A DNA stretch of 64,000 nucleotides, from positions 248,001 to 312,000 of the forward strand of contig JANBVO010000023.1 of assembly GCA_030052745.1 (NCBI GenBank), in the 5' to 3' direction. A program made the position numbers and the translations under genes. A model generated the notes under the pieces. The model made no database searches, was not told the DNA's origin, and was given only the letters and a program-made list of their open reading frames with translations. Position 1 is the stretch's first letter. Every line of letters begins with the position of its first letter. The DNA is from Pleurostoma richardsiae. Taxonomy: Eukaryota; Ascomycota; Sordariomycetes; Calosphaeriales; Pleurostomataceae. Shown piece by piece: positions 9,610 to 20,471 of this stretch.

Positions 9610-12600
9610 ATGGCCACGCTAAACCCCGAGCCGCCCCGGCGGTCTGACTCCAATTCCCAGCACGTTGACGCTGGGGAGCCGGAGCCGAACGCCGAACAAC
9701 GCCGTACAAGGCGGCGACGGCAGAGTGCTCGCATCTTCGAGGAGCCCGAGCCCATTGGAAACCGCGTAAGTTTGCGTTCGGCCGTCGTAGTCCAGACTGC
9801 TTCCCTGACGCTTTCATCGTAGGAAAGGCAGGACAGCTACCGCGCCGCACCAGACCGCCAGAACTCCTTCGGGCCATCTTTCCCGCCAGCGACGGCGACA
9901 GGGGGTTATGGGTCCCGGGACTATCCGTCCGGCCATGGAAATAGTTCCCCTTTCCGACCCCGTTACGGGGCTGTTCCGCCGCCAGACCCGGCCTATTATA
10001 CCCCGAGTCCTTCGGGGCCGTACGACTTCCCCAGTAGTGCAGCCTATGGCCCTCGCCGCCGGACGACCTGGGAAGAGGACCGCGAGCGCGAACGCGAACA
10101 GCGCCGACGCCGCGAGGACTATCTATTCTATCTTGCTGTATCGGAAGCCGAGAGGAGGAGCCGGCGCCAGCGCTCCCCTTCACCGCGGCGCTCTCGCCGC
10201 CGCCGCTCCGTATCTCCCTCTCCTCCCCCCATCAGGCGAAGGAGGCGCAACGTGAGGGACTACGACGATGATTATGTCTCCTACGACAGCAGCACGTCGT
10301 CGTTCGATGAGGGCACTTACCGCTATGAGTCGGACGACGACGACTTCAACGCGACGCGCTTCGAGTTCAAGCCGTCGCGTGTGTCGCGATCCGCGTCCGC
10401 TGAGAGCGGGGACTACTTGGACGACGGCCACTCCCCTAAGCCTGCAGCCGGTGCGGGGGAAGATCCAAGGGTCCTGAGGGTCTACCAGTCGCAATACACG
10501 GGAGACGCGTTCTTGGAGGGGACGCATACTCTCAAGCTTACGGGGTTGCGCCACGGGCCGGGGAACGTCTCTGAACCGTCTACATTGACCCCGAATCATA
10601 GCCAAGGAGAGAAGAAGGAACCTTTGTTTCGGTGGCTGTAGGTCAAGTGGTTTTACCATAAGCCTCCTTTTGTAGATGTCTCAGCGCTGATGGTAGTAGT
10701 CATATTCCCCAGCAGATGATGAGCTTCGACAAGCTTTCGGTAGGCCGCCTCTTATCACCTGTTTCAACATGTCGCTGACGAGACAGAACGACGTCACCAG
10801 CATCACCTGGCTCTCGCAGTCAGAGCGCAACGGCCTCACTAAGCTCCTCGCCGAGGTGAAGAAGAACTGCATCAAGACCAAGCAGACCTACAAGGGGAGC
10901 CACGTCAAGTACATGGAGCCGCGCTTTATTCAAGTCTCCATGAAGCCGGACGCGTCTGCGTCATCATCATCCGCTCAGAAGGGGTCACGCTCCGTCTCCT
11001 GGCTGAGCATACCCTACTTCACTTTCGAGAAGTATTCGGGCTTGCTGTCCGCGGCGAACCCGACGAGCTTCCCGCCATTGACGCTCCTCCAGGCGCAGTA
11101 CTCACGCACCGCGCCGCAGAGGGACTCGGAGCAGGTAGTCTGCCAGTTGCCAAACGCTGACGCGGGCAGCTGCTTCCACATCGCGCAGCTATGGTGCATT
11201 GTCGTCGATACCAGTATGTATCTGCGGTTACCTTGACTCTATGCTTATATTTTGGCATTCTGGGTAAAGCTGACCACGTTCGCCGTCCAGGTCTTCTTGT
11301 CACTTGCGGAACGATGTCGGCAAAGTCTCTTAAGGGCGAAGCCATCATCATCGCGTCACCAGAACCGCCGCTTAGCAACGATGAAGGTGGTGCTGGTCTG
11401 GGGAGGATATACGTGTCGTACAGCGAGGCCGTGTTATGGTCCTTCCCTCTCAATGAGTGCAAGACTTGGCTAGTAGGTGAACGAGGATACTCGTAAAATA
11501 GATGGCTGGACTAATGCACAAGCGAAACAGGAGTTCCATTCACACTTCTACGACTTCTGGCCTGAGCCAATCCAGTTCTCCCATCGTGACAAGACACTGT
11601 CCGGGGATGACTGGAATAAGATCTACAACCTGGTCAAACATTCAAGCTACAAGGTCATACTTGCCCTCAAAGTTGTGTTAGTATCCACTTGATCTCTCGC
11701 ATAGGTATCTGGACTTTGTTGCTCACAATGCAGATCTCGTCCGCACCCTCCTCAAAGGGGTATTTTGAAGTCAATTGAAGCGGAAAACCCTAGAGCGTCC
11801 GAGGAACCAGATGAACTTGAGGATACACGCCAGTCTCGTTCAGAAAATCGTCCATCGAGAGCGAGGAGAGAGCGCCATTCAACCTCACATACAAGGCAGG
11901 ACGAGGAATTCCACGTCTTCAGCTGGCTTGATGCGGGCATCGACTCCGCGACGGAGAATCGCCGGGTTCTCTTCCGCACATTGAAAGACGTCGAGAACTA
12001 TCTGTTGTTAGAGACTAAAACGTCAGACAATACAGCGTACCGAAACTGTCCAGAAGAGGACCGCGGGTCTCTCTTTGACTACCTGCGTGAAGAAGGACTA
12101 AGAGTTGGGGAGGAGTCCACTGACCAGAAGAGAAAGCAGAAGTATGAACAGAGGGTCGACATACTGAATGCGGCGGATGCAGTATTTCGGTTCTTCCTTC
12201 CCGTGGGAGTCGACGTCCCAACAGCAACGAGATACTGGGGTGCCGTCAGAATCTTAATACAGGTATGTGCATCGTCGCATCTAGCTCAGGTGTATGCTAC
12301 TCGGGGTCGCTCCCAAAGTGCCGGCTTTTGCTGCACATCTTTCCATAGAAAACCTGACGATCCATACACGTAAGCCTGGATGTTGACTCTAACGTAGATG
12401 CCGTCTCGTGAGAGGGACGAAGAGGGGGACGAAGACGAAGACGAAGACGACGACGAGAGGCCTGAGGATGTCAACGCAGCAGCAGCAAGGGCACACGTAC
12501 CAAGCGCTAGGTGGAGGCTGAGAGATATCGCCAAGACATGCCAGCACGTCCAGAACCTGATGTCCCACGTCCAGCCCAGCGACCGGGCCAAGATCGTGAT

Positions 12601-14059
12601 CCCGGATCAACTAGTCACTGCCTGGATCCACACGCTCATGGGTGTCATCTACGCGACACAGGACTCCCAGGTCTGGGAGGACCATCTTGGGGAGTCAAGC
12701 AGTGGTATTCTCAATGGGCTGGATGATATTACCAGCAGCCTGCCCGGGCATGGCGACTTGCTCAAACAGGCCGTGATTCTGCCGTTAGAGATCGTTTCTG
12801 TAGTGAGTTTCAAGCTCCTCCAGGATGCGACCAACGGCTCCCCGAGCATTAGCGAGACATATTCCGAGTATCTCGAAGCACTTGTAAGCAATACCCTCTA
12901 CCACAATAGGCTCGGGACGTGTTGATGTCACGGGACTAACAGTCGCATACAGGGAGCCGAAATCACTACTAAACCGTCAGACCGGTCGACCCAGCACAGA
13001 ATCAGTCTTCTCAAGCAGGAGTTAGCAGTGATCAGGAAGACCGTCGCGGCGCAGAACAGCATCTTTGCCGCCATCATCACGTCGACATGGAGGGCTCAAG
13101 TAGGCTCCGGAAAAGAAGCCGCAGGAAACCTCGGTTATAATCGTTCTAGGGTTAGGTCTTATAGGCCCGATCATACCCGTGAAGTCAGCAAGAGCTTCAT
13201 CCCCGTAGGGATCAAAGACACCTACGTGTCTCGCCTCCCCGAGGAGTCGGCTAGCCGCCGCCGGCCTGACTACGAATACGATGAGGAACGCTACTACAGC
13301 CGCGATCGGTCCAAAGCCGAGCACTATTACCAGAGTCTCGGGGTCGACAGCTCAGTGCTAGATCCGGAGGAGTTTTACAAGCTGTCGCCGACGCACCCGG
13401 GTGGCTTCAGGGACCTGCTGGCCGCGGAGTGCGTGTCGTTCCTCGAGAGGCGGCTACGGGACTTTGACGAGTACGACGACCACGCCGCGGCCCTGGAGGA
13501 GACGGTAAGATCATTGCAGCTGTTTCACTTCTTAGACGGGTTTTGGAGACTAACTTCTCCCTCCTCGGTGCAGAACGCCAACAAGCTTGACACAACCAAG
13601 GACCGCCAGGAGATGGCCATCTATGCCTTCACCATCGTGACCATCATCTTCCTGCCCCTCAGCGCCGTCGCGGGCATCTTCGGCATGAACACGGCCGACG
13701 TCCGCGATATGGACCTCAACCAGTGGGCCTACTGGGCCGCCGCCGTGCCCGTCACCGTCGTCGTCATCCTTCTGGGCCTCTGGTGGATGGGCGAGCTGGG
13801 CAACGCCGTCTCCTGGATCCTGAGGAGACCGCCCAGGAGCGGCGGCGGCGGCGTTGGGCGAAGCGGCGCGTACGCCATCATTCCGCCGTGGGACAGCAGT
13901 CCGCCGTACGCTGGTAGGCCGCCGCTGCCGCCTGGCTACTGGCCGGATACGGTGCAGCTTGTCCGTCCGGGCTCGCCAGTTTTGCGGTCCCGGTCGAGGA
14001 GCCGATCAGCAGTGCAGTCTGCACGACGGGGTTTGGCAGCACTGGGTATAGGCCCTTAG
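9610..14059 (+). CDS. Large fungal CorA-like (Mg2+ transporter-type) membrane protein
   Basis: CorA-type proteins are pentameric divalent-cation channels; large fungal members have long cytosolic N-termini and unproven transport. My model has ten exons: 9610-9765, 9823-10625, 10676-10739, 10787-11213, 11291-11472, 11531-11676, 11734-12262, 12398-12883, 12953-13504 and 13574-14059, for 1276 aa with all phases closing. Residues 1-250 are Arg/Ser/Asp-rich (RRSRRRRS-type). The middle carries conserved WLSIPYFTFEKY and CFHIAQLWCIVVD blocks. Near the C-terminus come two membrane helices: YAFTIVTIIFLPLSAVAGIFGMN, containing the diagnostic GMN filter, then AYWAAAVPVTVVVILLGLWW. A Gly/Pro/Arg-rich tail follows. 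The 10626-10675 splice (GTTTCG donor) is the weakest. If it is wrong, an RS-rich gene (9610-10641) and a separate CorA gene (from about 10769) would be the alternative. The CorA identity itself is secure. Confidence 0.8.
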
Positions 14060-17000
14060 ATTTCAGATGCGGTACAGCGTGTGCAACCCTCCCACGTAGG
14101 CCGTAACATATCCCCCGCGCGGGCTTCTAGGTCAATGTGCCCGCCATGGTGTACCGTCCAAAGGAAGGGAAGGATCCCCCCGGTCGGATTGTTCCTCAGC
14201 GGGTGGTCAGGCCGCGTTGGTTGTTTTGGAGATGTAGATATAGACCAGACGGACCGTATATAGCGCGGGAAACGGTTCAGACAGGACAGTCGCGACGGAA
14301 TAGGCAGGAAAGAATACGATCAGTTACAACATTATCTGCCCATGTGTCGAGCCAAGCTGGAGGATATGAGAATACAGCTGCCTTGGCCGCCCTAGTTACA
14401 CGGGAGTACGCCTGGTAATTGGTGTTCGCCAGGGAGCAAGGGAGAGGCAGAGAGGAAAGCTTTGGGTTGTGGCGTTCGTGCATGCAGCAGCAGCGATGTC
14501 TGTCTCGTGGAACCGGATATCCCTCCGGGGAACTCTTACAAGGATTTCCTCGCAAACCCTCAGTGTCCGGATTCGTAGTGGAGGCGGCCGCCTGGAACTG
14601 CTACACATCTATCGGCAGTTTCTCATGTCGGACCGTCTCAGTGCTACGGATCAAGCAATCCAGAGCCCCTGTCGTGGTGCTACAGGCCAGTACCAGTCGC
14701 TCAAGGCCATCTGCCAGTGTGACAATTGTCAGCCAATTTCGCTGACTGCACGCCTGCCACTGCCCTCCATCACGGACGTGTGAAAAGGGGCCCTGAGAGG
14801 TGTTCCGTAACACGGGCGGTACAACACCGTCAGTAGCATCTGTGCTTCTCAGCTGGGTGTGATGTGAATCTTGCGCGGAAACAGCCAGGGCCATATGCCC
14901 TTCGGACGCAGAGCCTGCGGGGAACTGTCAAATACTCCTGCCAAGACTGCTACTAGACGAGTCAGGGACTCGTTGGCCGGTCTCTCGATAGCTGCGGAAG
15001 TGGTCCGCACGCAGCGAGGACGGAGTTTATAAGGATACTATCGTGAAACGGAAGCTAGGTGGATTTCCCATTTTGATGGTCCTCCGCCTGAATTCGTTCC
15101 CTTCTCCTTTCTGTTCTCCGTTCACTCGGTCTTCTTTTGGCGGTACGGACTTCCGACTTTTGTTGATGGCACACCGACTGCTCCTTGGTCCAAGAACACG
15201 GACGCGGACGCAGGCTCAACTTCATAAGCAGGGCGCACCTAGCTGTATGCGTGCTCTTCAGTGCCATGCACCTTCCGGCGTTCAACAGTTCTTGGGAAGC
15301 ACCAACAGATGCAGCCACCCAACCACTGACGCCGTTACTTGGCGATCCTTGACAGCCCTACTTTCCTGTGTCACATCTGTGAAAACGGAATTTCTCATCG
15401 AACCTCGAGTGAAAACCCCTTCGATCCTCCAAAACTTTCGTCGAGCAACCCTCTGGGAAGGAGAAGCCACTGAGTCTGAAAGCCTCAAGACGTAGGTCCC
15501 AGATGCTCGGAGCTCAAGGACAAAGCAAGCATCCCAGGCTGAACGATGGCCGGTCCTCCCGATCCGTGAAACAGTAAGAACAACTGTCTTGCATTGCGAA
15601 GAGGATGCAAGACGTACAGGCTAGCCACGAGCCTAGCAGGCGAAGCAGACGTGGCCACGATGACATCTCCGTAACATGTTGGCGGTGATTGGCCACAGAC
15701 CTCGCGAATCTTTGCAGCAATGGGCCATGTGAGTTACTTCTGGCAGATCTGCCTACACCCTCCTGAGGAGGAGGCGCATCCGCTCATTGGGCCGCCGCGG
15801 TAGCTCGCTGCACTTGTCTAGCGGGCGGCTTGAAAGAAAAGTAACATTTTGACACCGCCAACCTTAGCTGCAGGGAAGTGGCTTGCCCCTAGGGTAAGAC
15901 GGCAGCTTTATCTCGGGCACCACTAGGTCCTCCTTGGGCTGCCCAGCCTTTGTCGTCTCCCGGCCTCGGATCGAGTCCCGCTGGTCCTGCTCCGGCCAAG
16001 ACAAGGTCAGCCGCTGGCGTTCCTTGTCGACGCCCGGCGCTGGCACGCTAAAACGCAGCAAGCTGCAGGACGGCCTTGACTAGCGCAAGTTGGGACACGA
16101 CTTCGGTTCTGCATGAAGGATGAGACAGGTGGGATGGGCGCTGTGGGTGCAGCCCTCATGATGATGATACCTACCTAGATGGTAAAGAAGGGGGTTGAGT
16201 TGTGCACCTGATCGACTAGGGCCCTTCATACCAAAACGCGGGGAAGAGTTAACTAGGGGCCATCGATGTGTCTAGAACGCCCTAGTTCTCAGGAGCCAAG
16301 GGAACTTTGGGCAACACGTTCAGACGGCTGGAGGTGAAGCTTAACTACGCGGTATCGTTCGTGACCTTTCCCTCGCATGGCCCCGGTAGATACGAAGTTG
16401 AGACGAGTCGCGGTTCTGCTACGCCAAGTCTGCAATTTTAAGGCACAGAGTCACATGCCGTTTCCTGTGCTAGGGGAAGGTGGTGGGACGGATGGAAGCC
16501 GGCGTCACGGATTACGCAGTTTCTGGACGTGCCCTACTGTGCCCGGGAGTGGTGGTTGCTGTCCGACATGCAAGCATCCTATTAGCGTGCATCAGCCGCT
16601 GGCTCCTCTCGATCTCGATGATAAGGATTGTCCGTCTAGAAGCCAAAAGAAATTGGAGTCCTTTAACGAGCTGCTGCGTCTGGCCTATCACCTCGAGGGA
16701 TGGGCGGTTGAGAGATGCAGGAGGTCGAGGGAGCAAGGAGTGGTTTATATTGAGGTACTTGGGTACATATCAGGGCTCCGAGTCAGCCTGTTACCCCGCA
16801 AAATGATTCGATTGGATTTGTGACGTCGGCTGGTGGGGGCCATTAGCGCCGCGGAATCGTGCGTCTGGTTCGTCAGGCGGCCCAGCGATACGGAGTACGG
16901 AGGTACAAGTGATTATCCAGAGAGGGAGACCCCTGTTGATGTCACCCACTCGATGCACCTCCCATGCGCCCTCCAGAGCATCCTATTGGATGGGCTCGAT

Positions 17001-18258
17001 GGCTCGTCACCCCCTGCCATCCATCTCTCCCATCTTTCTCTCTCGTCTCTCTCGCTTTCTCAGCAACTGCACGTACCTGCCGTGGCCTCCGCAAGAGTGA
17101 CTCAGAAGTGTGTTTGGGATCCAGAATGAAGAAAGCGAAGTAACTCCGGGATGGCGCCTGGTTAAAATGCCAACTGAGACCAAAGGAAGAAGTGTCGATC
17201 CATCAATGCTCACCAGATTCTCCTGTGCCTTCTTGCCTTCCTCTAGAGTAGGTACCTGCACTAAACAACAGGAACGTCAATCGTTCTTTCCCCTTACGCT
17301 ATCACCCTGCTGTACGGATTAGGCAGTGGCGAGCCTTCGATATCTTGCGCTTATCCCCCCCTTTCTGTTGACTCAACCCCGTTCGTCTCTTCCTTCGTCA
17401 CCACCGGCGGCTCTAGTTACTTCGTCACTTCGTCACTCACCTCAGCCTTTCTCACTTCACCCTCACTGCCTATCTCGGTTTAGTGCTCTCGGCTAGCCGA
17501 CCGCGGAAGATCGGTAAATTCCCTTGGCACTAGCCTAGAGTGGATCTCGCAGCCGCGTTCTTGATCAGCCCGTCTTTGTCTTCCCCGCAATTACGCTCTC
17601 TCTCCTGGGCGGGCTGGACTCTCCGCCGACCACCTCTTTTGCCCTCTCGAGTTACCTACCCAACTACCCTAAGGTCCACCGCGCTGATAAGCATCTTCGC
17701 CAAACTTAAAAACAGACGCCGGCTCTGTCTCCAGCTCTAGTTGATATCTGCGCGTCGACTTACTCGTCACCGGGGCTCGACCATCAATCAACCTGCGGCA
17801 CGCACCTCGACCAACAAACAGCTGAAGCGGACCGACCGGTGGCCTACCTACGTCCGAGTAGGGGGGAAGACGTCGATCGGTCATCGTCATTCCTGTCATC
17901 CACCACCGCAACAACGTTGTTGCCCGTGTCGGACTGCTGCATTTCCCCCCCTCAGCAAAAAGGAGGGAAAGAAACGCTGTTCCAACTGCTGCTGCCGCAC
18001 CTTGATCCGCCCTAAAGTTATTTAAGCTCTTGCCTGCCGATATATCAGCTCATCATCCCACCACCAGCCCATCTCTTAAGGACCTCGTCACCGTCCACGT
18101 TTCACACCCAAGCCATCCCGCTCCCGGCGTCGTGCAGACCTCGAACCATTCCACCCGAAAACATCCCATTCACGTTCGGCACCCAAAATCCACCGCTTTT
18201 TGCATTTGCCTATAAGAAACACCTCGAATTCCGTCGAATTCGACCACCTGCTTCCACT
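14060..18258. other. Gene-poor region, 4.2 kb
   Basis: No conserved coding sequence is recognised. Open frames of 90-150 codons (for example 15043-15495 and 16377-16823 on +) have no domain, irregular composition and overlapping frames on the other strand. The right-hand 1.2 kb is a pyrimidine-rich promoter/leader for the serine-rich gene, with CT tracts near 17032-17062 and 17345-17480. ACCTACCTAG (16169-16178) and AGGTACCT (17250-17257) occur here. Confidence 0.45.
17032..17480 (+). promoter_or_regulatory. Pyrimidine-rich promoter/leader of the serine-rich gene
   Basis: Repeated CT-rich tracts (17032-17062 and clusters to about 17480) lie on the sense strand 0.8-1.2 kb before the ATG at 18259. 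In filamentous fungi such tracts commonly flank transcription starts. If transcription starts here the leader is 0.8 kb or more. This is inference from composition only. Confidence 0.35.
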
Positions 18259-19137
18259 ATGTCTGACGACAACAACAACTCCAATCCTCCCGCCGCCGAT
18301 ATGTCGCGCAATCGCCGCGGTTCCGTCACCTCTGCTGCCTTTACCAACCTCTTTCAGAGGAGCAACTCCACCTCCACGGGAACGGGAGTCTTCCCCGGTG
18401 CAATTACCACCGCCGCTATGAACGATCAACGACGTCGGCTCTCCATCTCTACACTTGGACTCTCCGGCACGTCTCCCACCAACACGGCTTTTGCCATGAG
18501 GCGGGGTAGCCTCTCCACGAACACGTCGGAATCGTACGATGAGAGTGCCGTCGACGAGGAAGAGGCTCCACCTAGCGCTAGAACCGCTCCGACCACGCCC
18601 TTTGCCCGTCGTACGAGCCTCGGTGCCGCGGCTATGCGTCGCCCTGGTGCTAACAGTCCTGGCTCAGGCAATGGTAGGCCCACCGCCCAAGCAACTGGAA
18701 CACCTCCTCTCCAACGTCGCGGCACAGTCGCGACGCCCCCGACCCCGCCCAATAGTGCTACTCCATCATCGTCCACGTCTTGGAAGTTCACTTCTCAGGC
18801 AAGCAACAGATACCGTCCCAGAGCTGCTTCTGACATGTTCTCTGCTGCTCGTCCAGACCAAGGCTTCAACTGGTCAGAGCAGCTTAGGTCCCGCGCCGAG
18901 AGCACTGTAGCTGGTGCTTCTCGGCCATCCTTCCCCTTTGGCTTGAGTAGCTCACCTCCTCGCCGTGGAGCGTCGCCTCCACAGCATAGCTCTCAACACG
19001 ACCGTGCCAAGTCCGTCTCCGACATGCCCGTGCCACCCGCACAGGCCCCGAAGCCACGGTCTTCGCCGCGTGATACCCGGCCGAAGCCCGATCCCTTCCA
19101 GGAGAGAATCCTGAAGGGGGATTTCTACATGGATTGA
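18259..19137 (+). CDS. Conserved fungal serine-rich protein with RRxS phosphosite-like motifs
   Basis: A single-exon protein of 292 residues, very rich in Ser, Thr, Pro, Ala and Arg and probably largely disordered. Conserved-looking islands are NRRGSVTSAAFTNLFQRS (about 18-35), RRRLSISTLGLSG (about 58-70), FNWSEQLRSRAES (about 203-215) and the C-terminal FQERILKGDFYMD. The three or four R-R-x-S sites fit the consensus of cAMP-dependent kinase. A family of fungal serine-rich proteins with the same start and C-terminus exists in ascomycetes, with no assigned biochemical role. The start is the ATG at 18259, followed by a long pyrimidine-rich leader upstream. It is convergent with the Zn2Cys6 gene. 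Gene reality is well supported; function is unknown. Confidence 0.8.
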   Translation: MSDDNNNSNPPAADMSRNRRGSVTSAAFTNLFQRSNSTSTGTGVFPGAITTAAMNDQRRRLSISTLGLSGTSPTNTAFAMRRGSLSTNTSESYDESAVDEEEAPPSARTAPTTPFARRTSLGAAAMRRPGANSPGSGNGRPTAQATGTPPLQRRGTVATPPTPPNSATPSSSTSWKFTSQASNRYRPRAASDMFSAARPDQGFNWSEQLRSRAESTVAGASRPSFPFGLSSSPPRRGASPPQHSSQHDRAKSVSDMPVPPAQAPKPRSSPRDTRPKPDPFQERILKGDFYMD

Positions 19138-20471
19138 GTGGTGGAACATACAAGCCAGTGCCGGACTAGACATGTCCAGTCACGAGATGATGCTTCCATT
19201 GAGCCGCGCCATGGCTACCTCGGCTCTCCCCCCATATCCTCTTCCTCAAACATCCGGGACGGAACCATGTCGGAAATACCACATATCGTCGATTGTCACA
19301 GAAGTTTTCATGGGCAACTGCCAATCGCACTTTTGCTCTCGCTTAGGAAGATTCGCATCGCTTTCTTGGCGTTGGAGGCGGAACGGACTCCCGGAGGAAA
19401 GGGATTGCTGTTTCTACCGAGACTATCTCGAGATGTTTTCTTTCACTCCAAGCACCGTCAGAGACGGCAGAAACACCGGCGTTCCCCCTTGCTGTTTTCT
19501 ACTGCCGAGTGACGGCGAGGCACCTGTACCTGAACAAAATTGGCAATGGTCACGAGTGAACTGGTCCGGCCACGGAAAATTGCGCGGCGTTCGATGTCTT
19601 CATCGGATTGGGCGGATGGGGAGAGCATCATGTCAGGGATGAGAGATTGTACGATTAAAGGGGATGTCACGGTCTTTACTGCTGGTTGAAGCGCCAAGGC
19701 TCTGCTTCCTTGGAGAGGGACAGGACTTACTGCAGTGGCTGCTATGGGAATTTGGGCCATGGAGCTTCATGTATCTCGTGAGATCGAGTCTCCGGGAAAT
19801 CAACATGAGCTGCTGAACAGCTGCGCTGTATTATGACTTGGGACCCCTAATGAACATGCCATGAAGGTGCAACCTGCTTGATGTGTATAACTGACAGTGG
19901 CCCTCCTTGCGTAGCATACCCAATTTGGGAAAAAGGTGGTTCGGCAGGCGTACACACATACAGCTGAGATGCACGGAACGGTGTAGTATCAGGACTCTCG
20001 GCAGTCCTCTCTTCAGCAGCAAGGCTTCAGCATTCTTGAAAGACCAGCTACTAGCAAAGAAGCATATGGTATCTACCTGTACATCCTCCTCGTACTCCCA
20101 AGTGATAACGAACAGCAAAGGAACCCGTGCTCGTCTCACTGCCGAATCGGCCGTGGCCAGGCATACGAGACGATATTTGACTCCGCCTCTTTTACTCGAG
20201 TGAGCAGATACGTACAGAAGTCTGTCCTTGTTCAATGTCGCAGAGACAGAAGCAAAGATTCCAGCCGATAATGGTAACAGAGGGTAAGAGGGGAAAGCCA
20301 TCTTATGCTCCGGTATATGACAGACAAACAGCCACCACCCCATAGCGGAGATGCCAAGACAGAAGAAACACAGAAAAAGAGAAAAGGAAAACATCGAACC
20401 CATCCGTCGTGACACGTAGCAACTCCAAGACATAAGCAACGAAAGCCGCATCACTCCGGTCCTCGGGGCTC
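19138..20471. other. Convergent spacer, serine-rich gene / Zn2Cys6 gene
   Basis: 1.33 kb between two 3' ends. Minus-strand frames here continue out of the regulator in wrong frames and show no domain. Long 3' UTRs are the likely content. Confidence 0.45.

Noticed and set aside
13100-13155. Possible intron GTAGGC...TTAG in the CorA-like gene
   Set aside because: Removing it breaks the reading frame, whereas reading through stays open; kept as exon.
15043-16823. Plus-strand frames of about 150 codons (15043-15495 and 16377-16823)
   Set aside because: No domains, irregular residue use and frames on the other strand; not supported as genes.
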